Origin: Orbilia blumenaviensis
Taxonomy: Eukaryota > Ascomycota > Orbiliomycetes > Orbiliales > Orbiliaceae
Assembly (NCBI GenBank): GCA_036872755.1
Contig: JAVHNS010000004.1
Span: 310,001 to 374,000 of the forward strand
Length of the DNA: 64,000 nucleotides
Direction of reading: 5' to 3'
Shown here: positions 37,546 to 47,458 of the stretch, in pieces
Numbering within the stretch: position 1 is the stretch's first letter
Layout: every line of letters starts with the position of its first letter
Position numbers and translations under genes: made by a program
Notes under the pieces: generated by a model
What the model saw: only the letters and a program-made list of their open reading frames with translations
What the model was told of the DNA's origin: nothing
Databases searched by the model: none

Positions 37546-38182
37546 CATAGAAAGAAGAAAGAAGGAAAGGGCGTCCCGATTGACTTTGCCTTCCCTTCTT
37601 TTCCCGAATCGAATCTTGAATTTTTTTATACAACGAAGCAAAGTCAGGAATGCACTTGACTTGAAAGTACCTTACTTACCAACTTACATACCTGCTTTTC
37701 GACTGAGCTATCATATACTTCGCTCGTGCCAACCATCACGAGCTCTACGTTAGTTGTTTTTTTTAGGGGTGCTCACTTAGGTACTTGCTTGCTTGTTTGC
37801 ATAAACCCCGCGATTGATTCAGTTCAATTCCATTCGATTCAATTCGACAATTTGCAATTGATAAACTTGCTTTATACTTTGGACGAGAAGCCTGGTGGTG
37901 CACTACGACATCGATCCCGACCTAATTACCACCTATAGCTAGCCAGACCCGGACGGATGCACATGCTCGCGAACTAGAGGAGAGACAAGACAGACACCCA
38001 CACCCACATACATACCTGGACCCAGCTTTACCCTTTGCCCTTTGCTTCTGACTCCACCAACTGGGACCGTCTAGCTATCGGTCTAGGTAGTAGTTAGCAG
38101 GGACCAGCATCCTTACCTTCACCAACCCAATCCCCACCCTTCCCAGGACGAGGCCCGATCGAACTAGCCAGACGGATCTGAG

Positions 38183-38207
38183 TTTTTTTTTTTTTTTTTT
38201 TTTTTTT
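38183..38207. repeat. Poly-T run
   Basis: 25 consecutive T about 480 bp before the VIP1 start codon. It may act as a nucleosome-excluding promoter element, as known for dA:dT tracts in fungi (inference). Confidence 0.8.
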
Positions 38208-38683
38208 ACTCTCCTTCGGTTTCGTTTTGTTTGATTTTGTGACCCAGCTGCAGCTCCAATTGAGCATCTGCGAAAAGGTTCAATTCCCTTTTCTCGGCCC
38301 TGCATCTTGAGAAGGAGAGAGAGAATAACCTGATCATCCTGACTGACTGACTGTGTGTCTGTCTGTCACGGTACGAGTACGTTGCAGTACAGACAGTACA
38401 CTGCAGTACATTGCATAAAGTGCTTACATACCTACTCACTCAAAGTACATACATACTTACTTGCATATACATACACATACAGTGCCCAGCTCATCGACTC
38501 ATGCGTATGTGTGTGTGTATGTATGTATAGTATATCTATCGACTGAGAAGAATCACGGATCTGAACCAAAATCTTGAATCAATTGATAACCCGCCCAGAG
38601 TACTAAAGAGAAAAGAAAGGAAAAGAAAAAAAGAAAGAAAGAAAAGTACCTGCGGGAGAGGGAATACCTCGTCCCCATCGGCC

Positions 38684-41600
38684 ATGTCAATTGCAATGCT
38701 GCCGTCCACATCCACTTCCATATCCACACCACCGCCCTCGACAGGCCTTCGTGGCAGCAGCAACAGAAGTAGCACTAGTAGTACGATCAATGGCGAGGGA
38801 AAACTACAATCGATACCCGAAGCGGACTCCACATCTGCTGTAGATGCCACTAGCAGCAGTAGCAATTCTGCTAGCTCGGCCAGTAGTATTGCGAACAATC
38901 CTGGTTCCGATACGTCAACTCCGACTGCCGCTAAACAACCTAGACCTTCCTTATCTCACCGACCGAGCGGCCAGACCAATGGTGCTGCCAAAGATACCGA
39001 CCAATCCGATGCCCGTGGTCCTGCTGTCGTCCGACCAGCTGCAGCTGCTGGCCTTTCTCCAGTGCAGCCGGCCAACGGTTCTGCTGCTACCACCTCTGCT
39101 GCTACCTCTGCTGCTGCTGCGACTACTGATCACACCAATGCTGGCGCTGCTTCCCAGGTTGCCTCCGTTAACATTATTAAAAACGATAAAATTCAGAGTG
39201 CAGCCGAACCACAGCTGGCTTCTTCACTATCAAGCACTCTTTCTTCTACTTCCACTCCCTCTCGCCACAACAGTTCTCCAGTAGTACCATCTGCCGTTAG
39301 TTCCTCGACCCAGCAAGCTCCTGTTCGGAAAAATTCAATTTCGGGTCCTCCCAAGTCGCAATCCTCATCTCGCAAGTCGTCTTTTCACGCTACCTCGGGC
39401 TTTTTCAAGGATCTGTTAGCGTCAACAACTGCTACATTTTTGCCGCCTTCGTCTTCCGGGAAACGACGTCCCAGCATATCTTTCAGACATCGCAGGTCAA
39501 CCTCTTCAAATTCCTTCTCTGGCCCTCCTCCTCCTCTTTTGCCAATGGCGGCTAATCAGGTCGATGGTAACGGTCGTGACGACCCGCCTTTGTTCACACC
39601 GACTTTGGAACGAACTGCTTCACACTCCAGCACAAACACTTCCAACTCTCGTTTCACACATTCTTCGGTTGTTGGCACTCCAGCGGCTACTTCCTCGGGC
39701 CCACAGTCTTATAAAACCCAGGCCGATGTCCACCTGCTCTCCCGGGATAGTAATACTGGTGTAACCGTCCCTGCTTCTGGAGGATTCGTTCAACAACCCG
39801 CAATCATGCCTGCTGCCGCCTATATTCCCGCCAACGGCCTCTCGCCAATTGCTGGTTCTCCGGACGGTGGGCCGACCGATCAAAATCCAATCTTGCAAAA
39901 GAATGGACTACCTAACCCGACTCCTCCGGTTGCATCCCAGAATTCTCTCGCTCAGGCTCTCGCGCAGATGAACGTTACTTCTGGTCAGAGCACACCCGCC
40001 TCAGCCTCTTCGCCACCTAGTGAAGACGGACACGGTAACGTTCCCATTAAAAGGCGACCATCAGTTTCAACAACATCATCGTCTACCCCAGCTTCAGCTC
40101 CAAAAGTTGGGAGGGTTGGGGTCTGTGCTCTTGACATCAAAGCTCGATCGAAACCATGTCGGCATATTTTGAACCGGCTGATGGTTAACAGTGAGTTTGA
40201 GATCGTAATTTTCGGTGACAAAGTGATATTAGACGAAGGTAGGATTCACAGAAACCCCATGAAAAGTGACATAATCCCCCATGGGTCTCTCGGATGCTTC
40301 CGTAAAAACAAAATATGCTGACTCCATGTTTAGATGTAGAAAACTGGCCTACATGGTATGCACCCTTTTACGGATTCTCATTCGTCCATTGCTTTTGACA
40401 GCTCCATTACGATTGCCTATTTAATTTATGCACCAGCTCAACACAACGGTCGGCGTGGGGGGCCAGGCAACGTCGGATGGGTTATATTTCCCCTTCTGTC
40501 TATGATACTAATGCTATGTTTCTCTATATAGTGATTTTCTGATATCGTTCTTCTCGTCTGGATTCCCTCTTGATAAGGCCATCCGTTATGTTGCCCTTCG
40601 GAAACCATTTTGTGTCAACTCGCTGCCGATGCAGAAGGTACTCTGGGACCGGCGGTTGGTTCTGCGCATCCTCGACTCTATCAAGGTTCCAACTCCGAAA
40701 CGCCTAGAAGTGTCTAGGGACGGTGGTCCCTATCTTTCCCCTGATGCTACCTCCGCATTGTACGAACATACCGGGATAAAATTACCACCATCCGGCGACC
40801 CTGCATGGAAGGCTCCCCAGTCTGTGGAACTGATTGACGAGGATACCATTAGCGTGGACGGGGTTACTCTGAAAAAGCCGTTTGTTGAGAAACCTGTGAA
40901 CGGAGAGGACCATAACATCCGGATTTACTACTCGAAAGCGCAAGGTGGCGGAGGTCGAAAGTTATTTCGCAAGGTTGGAAATAAGTCCTCAGAATATGAC
41001 CCTAACCTCACGAAACCAAGGTCGTCTGGTTCGTTTATCTATGAACAGTTCATGGTAGTCGATAACTCCGAAGATGTTAAAGGTTACACCGTTGGCACTG
41101 AATTCTGTCACGCTGAGACCAGAAAATCGCCAGTTGTGGACGGTCTCGTCCGCCGCAATACGAATGGGAAGGAGATCAGATTCGTCACAACTTTGACACC
41201 AGCCGAGTCTTCCATGGCAGTTAAGATAGTCAAAGCATTTGGCCAAAACGTGTGCGGATTTGATCTTCTCCGTGTTAACGGGAAGAGCTTCGTTATCGAT
41301 GTGAATGGGTGGAGTTTCGTGAAAGATAACAACGAGTACTATGACAAATGTTCTTCAAAACTTAGAACTATTTTTATTGACGTGAAGGAGAAGCGTGCTC
41401 CGGGAAGAGCGAGGTCGGATAGTGCTACCAATCAGGCTTCCATTGATAGAAGCCAATCGCAATCGCGGATAAACAGATTCAGTGCGACCAAGCAGTCTAT
41501 CGGGAACTCCCTGAATCAGTTGCTCCACCGAAGCCCTTCCACGTCTCGTCTTAGTATAGATCGGACCTCTTCGAAGGACAAGGAGCCCCCAAGTCCAGGA

Positions 41601-44057
41601 CCAGGCACCCCTCCACCTGGTAACCCCACATTGCTTCAGCAGTCTGCATCGTCGGGGACACTGCAGGCTACCGACCCCGTTCCAATCCCATACACGTCTG
41701 GATCTGTGCGGAGCAACCCGGAACTGGCACCACCTGCTCAGGAAGCACCGGTTCCCGCGGGGCCCAAGCATACCTGGAAGCTCAAGGGTATGGTCGCCGT
41801 TCTTCGACATGCAGATAGAACCCCGAAGCAAAAGTTCAAGTTCAGTTTCCATACGCAGCCCTTTGTGGATTTACTCAAGGGTCATAAAGATGAGGTGATA
41901 TTGGTAGAGGAGGGCCTCGAGCAGGTTCTGCTGGCTACCGAACTGGCCTTGAAGGAAGGTATTGAAGACCGAGAGAAGGTCAGATTGTTGAGGAATGCAC
42001 TTCAACGCAAAATGGCGTATCCCGGAACGAAAGTTCAAATTAAGCCACAGGGCTTGAAAAAGAAGAGCAGCGTGAAGCTAAAGGAAAAGGCACAGCTTGA
42101 AGCGGCACCTGAGACGCCGGCCGATCCCGCATCTGCCGAGTCGCTCATCCCAGACACGGCTCATGATGCAGAGGAGAAGGTTATTCCGATCAAGGCTCCA
42201 CTCAAGTCATCGAAGGATCTGTCTCCAGTCGCTATTAATGAAGATTACGTCGTTGACAAATTGCAGCTTATCATTAAATGGGGCGGTGAACCTACGCACT
42301 CCGCAAGATATCAGTCTCAAGACCTTGGAGAAAACATGAGAAAGGATCTGTTGCTCATGAACCGAGAGGTCTTGAGTGATGTTACGATTTTCACGTCTTC
42401 AGAGCGAAGGGTATCTACAAGTGCTCACATTTGGGCAGCCAGCTTCCTCGACGTCAAAGAGATTTCTCAAGGGAGGATCGCTATTCGAAAGGATCTTCTG
42501 GATGATAGCAATGCAGCTAAAGATGAGATGGACAAAGTCAAGAAGGAGCTTAAAACCTTGCTACGAAAGGGATCGGAGGCACCCCCACAGTTCGCCTGGC
42601 CGAGGGAGAACTTCCCAGAGCCATCAGTGGTTATGCAGAACGTCGTTCAGCTGATGAAGTTTCACCAAAAGGTCATGCAGTATAACTATAAGAAGTACTT
42701 TGGCGAGGGGCAGGATGGTAGTCTCATCCCTAAACCGATTGCCATACAGGATAAAAATTCAAAGTCGAATAACGGCACTAGTGGATCTTCCGGCGCACTC
42801 GCTCAAGCCAATACCACGAATTCAATCCAAAGCCGATGGTGCTGTGGCGAAGATCCAGCTCTGTTCCGTGAGCGATGGGAGAAGCTATTTGTTGAGTTCT
42901 GCGAGACGAAAGGAAAGGAACCAGATCCCAGCAAGATTTCTGAGCTGTACGATACGATGAAGTTTGACGCCCTACATAACCGACAATTCCTGGAAACAAT
43001 ATTTACGCCTTCATCCGAGATAATGGAAGAAGAAGGTATTATGGATACTAGCACAAACGGCCTTGGATCAGTCGGCGGATCGTCTGGAAGTGCAACACAA
43101 GAAGGTACATCTGAGTCTGGGGGAATTCTTCGAACGCATAGGCTAGGGAGGAGAAGAAACAGCCGTAGAGGAACGAGTCCGCAAGGTCGACCCAGCATTA
43201 CTGATGACGATGCCGCAGGAAAAGCAGACAAATACCGCGCACCTATCAAGGACGACTTTAGACTCACGAAACTCCGAGAGTTGTATCGACTTGCCAAGGT
43301 CCTTTTTGAGTACGTTCCCTACGGGCGATTGAAATTGTTATTGAGTCATGCTAACGTCTTTGGCTTTATAGTTTCGTCTCTCCGCAGGAGTATGGAATTG
43401 ACAATAATGAAAAACTTGAAATCGGGTTGTTGACATCGCTGCCGCTGCTCAAGCAAATCGTCAAGGATCTTGAGGATGTGCAAGCAAGTGATACTGCGAA
43501 GTCTTTCTTCTACTTTACCAAGGGTGCGTACATATAAACTGAGGATTGATCTCTGGGCTGGGCAAGGACAAGGCTAATATGGAATATAGAATCACACGTC
43601 TACACACTTCTTAACTGCATCCTAGAATCCGGGATCAAGACAAAGATGGAGCGTAACGCGATTCCGGAGCTCGACTATCTTACTCAGATATGCTTCGAGC
43701 TCTACGAATCCGAGAACAAGAACGTACCCGGGGCGACGCCATGCGAACCGAATACTTCAAGTTATTCGATACGTATTAGTATCTCGCCAGGCTGTCACAG
43801 CAATGATCCTTTGGATATGCAACTAGATGCGAAGCATTGCATTGGAGTTACTCCAAGAAGGAATCTTATTGGGCACCATGATTGGAAGGAACTCCTGGCA
43901 AGATTTAAGGAGAAGTTTGATCGGTATGTATCCGGCTCCTAGTGCCTTTCTTTCTATGAAGAAGGTCGTTGTCATGATCCAATGCTAACATCACTATCAC
44001 TACAGTGTCCAACTTCCAAAACGATTCATACCTATCAACTTGTCAGAGGAAGACTGA
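38684..44057 (+). CDS. VIP1: Inositol pyrophosphate kinase/phosphatase VIP1 (Asp1, PPIP5K)
   Basis: Bifunctional enzyme that makes and removes the 1-diphosphate of inositol pyrophosphates, signalling phosphate status and polarity. Six exons, 38684..40238, 40334..40355, 40532..43309, 43372..43523, 43590..43923 and 44006..44057, encode 1630 residues. Exon 2 is a 22-nt microexon (DVENWPT), conserved in the family. Residues 1-470 are Ser/Thr/Ala/Pro-rich and disordered. The ATP-grasp kinase domain starts near 475 ([15 protein letters not shown]), with [15 protein letters not shown] and [12 protein letters not shown]. The histidine-acid-phosphatase domain starts with RHADRTP at 951, and a second motif [12 protein letters not shown] lies near 1150. 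The ending IPINLSEED is restored by the last exon. The ATG chosen is the first in the open frame. The true start could lie at a later Met, since the N-terminus is unconserved. Confidence 0.92.
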
Positions 44058-44663
44058 GCTATTCTTCTACAACAAAAGCAACACAAGTACATTTTGTCAT
44101 TTTTTCTTTATCCTTCTTCTCCTTTAAGGCGTGGGCGTACGCAGACTTTCTTGAGCATTCGAGACCACGCAGCGCGCCTTGCATCCTGCTAATAATGTAA
44201 TAGTGGTCGACGGGGGTCTTTATTCTTTTCTAACGAGCTTTCCTTTTGTTCGGTTTACACTTTTACGCGGCGTTATTGTTATTGTCCTTCTTACCTGGTG
44301 CGGCGTGTGTAAGTTCAGATACTACGAGACTACAGTGTACCATACTAGATAAAGAGCTATACATAGAGGATGGAAGATAGGCGCAATGATAATGGATAGA
44401 GGCTCTGCTGAGCGTGTTTGTTGTTTCTGCAGTCGAGGGCTTCTATGTGAGAAGCCCTACGTAGTGATCTCTAGATTGGACGGTGGTACTGTAATACGCG
44501 CCGACGCTCCTACAAAAACAATGTCCAAGCTTCCGTCCTCCCCATCTCCATCGCTCATCATTACACCCTCCCCCTACGTTCCCCTATCACCCTAATCCTC
44601 TCGTCATCTCATCCTACGCCCGACTTTCAATTCCATCGCGAATTAATCCATTCACCATCCAAA
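44058..44663. other. Intergenic between VIP1 and the zinc-finger gene
   Basis: 600 bp of 3' UTR and promoter. A C-rich leader directly precedes the next ATG. A 69-codon frame at 44386-44595 has no features and is not called. Confidence 0.4.
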
Positions 44664-46250
44664 ATGGGGGCTCCAAACGCAGACCCTCCAAAGGGTATCC
44701 TCACCGATTATGACACCGTCATGAGAGATTCTCCTCTAAGCCTTGAGGTCGAAGTCGGTAACATCACTGAAGACCTTGCAAGTATTGTTTTCGAGGATGA
44801 CATCATCACGGAAGACCCTGGACCCAGAGCCGAGATCATGGCATGTCTCCCAAAATCCCTCTCGCTGCAAATTAACCAGGTCGGCCCACACCCTCAAGGC
44901 TGTGATGATGGATGGGTTTGCCCTAAAGATGGATGTTCCCAGAAGTTTGATGATGAAATAGATCGCAATGACCATGCTTTCTGGCATCATGCTTGGTGCT
45001 GGGAATGCAAAATGGATTTCCCTTCTCATAAAGCTTGGAGGCTTGTATGTTTTCTTCTTCTTTTTCTCTTCCTTCCCTTCCTTTCCGGTTTGTTCTTTCT
45101 TTTTTCAAGCGCTTGAGGCTCTATAAAAGGTGTCTTGAGGTTAACGGATACCGACTGATCATTCCCTTTATGCTTTCTATAGCACATTCGAACTACTTTG
45201 CACAAAGGTTGTAAATAGGTTTGCACCGATAACTGCTTAGCTGAGTTCGACAAGCCATCCGACCTACTTGGTCATATCGAAAACAATAGCTGCGCCAAAG
45301 CCGCTGCTGCGGGCTTCCACGGACATGCACTCGCCCACTACATCCTCCTTGATCAGGCCCGCGATCTTACCAACGAGGAGAAAGTCTATCTCGCCCGCCA
45401 TTACCTCAAAGTCGTCGTTCTCCCCAAGGGCACGACCTGGCTCATCGACCCCCTTGGCAATTATTTGGAAGCCTCAGATCCCAAGAACTACGGCAAAACC
45501 ATCACTGAATCATTGCTCAAGTATACCTGGAAGATGCATGGGGATGAATACAATGATATACTGATGTATGGAAAATTCACTTGCTTCCCCTGCGGTGCTG
45601 GGTATGATAACCCGCGTAACTTTTTGCAGCATGTCTGTGGGATCGAATACAGGGCTTTCCCGCAACATCTATGTGTGGTTTGGAAGTGTGAGGAGTGTGA
45701 TGCTGCTTTCAATTTCTTGTGTGGACTTGCGTATCACTACGAAGTTGGTTGCAGAACACAGCTTAATGAGATGAAGGCCATGAGGAAAGAGAAGGTAGAT
45801 TGGGATGAAACTGAGAAAGCTATGAATCAGGAAATGTTGAATGATACGGTTACTCAGTCTCTTATGGTTGGATCGTTGGAGTTGACTGAAGCTGAGGGAG
45901 GGGGGAGAAGAAGGGGTACTCGTGGTAGGGGTGGGGATTCTCGTGGCTACAGTGATGCGTATTCTCAATTTGGCTCCAGTGATGATGGGTTCCGGGAGGT
46001 ACCTGAGACTGGGGTCTCTGAGCCTAGCTCTGAGGATGAAAAGAAGGAAGAGTTTAAGATGGATGGACCGACTGGGTTGGAGAGTCTGCATGCGAAGCTT
46101 GGGGTTGAAGTGATTTATGGTGATTCTGATGGTGATAACGAGGATGAGAACGATGAAAACATTTGTGAGAACGATGAGAACGATGAGAACCTTGCTGATG
46201 ACGGAGGTGATGACGGTTGTGACAACGATGAAAACCTTGAAAAAGAATGA
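44664..46250 (+). CDS. C2H2-type zinc-finger protein with in-frame TAG near a splice site
   Basis: Exons 44664..45044 and 45219..46250 encode 470 residues. Finger 1 is C86-x4-C91-x12-H104-x3-H108. Finger 2 starts C112-x2-C115 at the end of exon 1. The next exon opens with a finger C-x3-C-x12-H-x5-C (CTDNCLAEF...), and another CxxC/H group (FTCFPCGAGYDN, VWKCEECDAAFNF) lies further on. A low-complexity RGRGG segment and an Asp/Glu/Asn-rich tail end the protein. The intron model uses a weak acceptor (AAATAG, 45217-45218). A stronger acceptor, CTATAG at 45181-45182, would add HIRTTLHKGCK and complete finger 2 as C-x2-C-x12-H-x5-H, but then meets TAG at 45216. So the gene may be alternatively spliced, read through, or broken. 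Role unknown; nucleic-acid binding is likely. Confidence 0.6.
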
Positions 46251-46616
46251 ATGCACATCCTGGACTTTTGCATTCATTTGACTGATTGGTTTTCTCTTTT
46301 TTCCCTTTTCTTCTCCTTCTTTGATATCATATCGACGTTTTAAGAGCAAAACGTTCTGTTGCCAAAATACGCAAAACGTCAATTGATATACTTTAATTGT
46401 CCATCCTTCTGAGTTTGAGATGCTAGCACCAAGTACTACCCCTAAAATGTATACTAGGAGGCATAGCAGAAAGACAGAGAAAGTTCGAAAGCTTGAGACA
46501 AAACAATGCAATGAGGAAATGACATTGGTCCTCCGTCCCAACCAATAATTGAAGGGTATATAATAATACGTAATCTACCCATTCACGGAAATCTACAGTC
46601 TCGCGGCTAGGGAACT
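46251..46616. other. Convergent 3' regions
   Basis: 370 bp between the zinc-finger gene and DAD4. T-rich DNA follows the zinc-finger stop. Nothing else was seen. Confidence 0.4.
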
Positions 46617-47117
46617 CTACTGCTTTGGTGGAACCAAGCTGTTTGTTTCTATATAAAGTGTTAGTAATACGTTGAGGGAGAGAAAAAAAGATAGGATTTA
46701 GTGCAGGGTGGATGGCAAACCTTCAAGGTTCATCTCGAGATAGCTCTGGTAGTTCTGCCACATGTGCGAGAAGAGCTCTGCTTCCATGTTTGCAGCATTG
46801 ATTTCCTGAAGAGATTTTATCCACACAGTATCAGCACTTAGTTATACTCTAGAGAAGCTTCTTTTATAAGAACTAATGTAACGTACCCGTATACGGTTAT
46901 TGAACTCCTTGACTGCCTCGTTTAGTTTCTCCTGCATGCATCGTCAAGAGTTAGCCGATATCATATATATAGCTATAGGTGCACCGGATATTTATTTCGA
47001 ATAAGAAGTATTGTAAAAAAGAAAGATAAGGCAATATCAGAGAGTAGATTAACGTACGACATTGCCGATGATACGGTTGAGCAGGAGCGACTGCTGGCTC
47101 TCGTGCGGTGACTCCAT
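46617..47117 (-). CDS. DAD4: DASH/Dam1 complex subunit DAD4
   Basis: Subunit of the fungal DASH ring that couples kinetochores to microtubule plus ends. Four small exons, 47117..47058, 46931..46887, 46805..46721 and 46648..46617, give 73 residues, matching the roughly 72 of the family. All introns are GT-AG (donors GTACGT, GTACGT, GTTTGC; acceptors TGCAG, TTCAG, ATATAG). The protein opens MESPHESQQSLLLNRIIGNV, then EKLNEAVKEFNNRIR, then EINAANMEAELFSHMWQNYQ. These blocks match the remembered yeast Dad4 pattern of N-terminal PHE.QQ.LL.RII.NVEKLNEAV and later MW.NYQ. It is divergent from ARP5 with 341 bp between start codons. No single exon is long enough to stand out as an open frame. Confidence 0.92.
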
Positions 47118-47458
47118 TTTCACGATATTGGTTGTTTGTTGTGGTGAGGTTGAGGACCCAAGTAGGTACCTTCTAGGCTTGTCAGTGGTTTATAGGCGGA
47201 CATACAGTAACTTAAGCTTGTAAGGTGCCACACACCGGAACACGTGCGGCGTATCAACCCACCCCAAAGCCGCGTCGCAAACTGTCGACACTTTCGCCGG
47301 GCTTGAGCTCGCTTGGGCCCGCTACGCCGCGACCGACTTGGAAAATTGATTAATTGATTACAACTATCTCATCCTCCTTCTTTCCTTCTCTCATCACCCG
47401 CCCACTCACTTCCGAAAAACATCATCAATCATCGAAGTTCCATCTTCATCCCGCCACG
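47118..47458. promoter_or_regulatory. Divergent promoter DAD4 / ARP5
   Basis: 341 bp separate the two start codons, so both genes must share this region. It contains a GC-rich central segment and a T/C-rich leader before ARP5. I do not recognise a specific factor site. Confidence 0.5.

Larger units (their letters stand above)
34223..38683. other. 4.4 kb region upstream of VIP1
   Basis: No gene could be supported. The distal half (34223-36300) has no recognised content. From about 36480 to the VIP1 ATG the DNA is rich in simple sequence: GAGCGT repeats, a purine tract, a T run, and CATA/GTAT and CTGT patches. This is typical of a long fungal promoter and 5' leader. The leader holds many short upstream ATGs, which could limit VIP1 translation (inference). 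Confidence 0.4.

Noticed and set aside
45206..45240. A 33-nt intron (donor GTTGTA, acceptor CTTAG) that would remove the TAG in the zinc-finger gene
   Set aside because: It keeps frame but is shorter than plausible fungal introns and would delete the cysteines of the next finger.
45669..46541. 290-codon minus-strand open frame
   Set aside because: It is antisense to the zinc-finger gene. Its sequence is the mirror of Asp/Glu/Asn codons and has no coherent domain.
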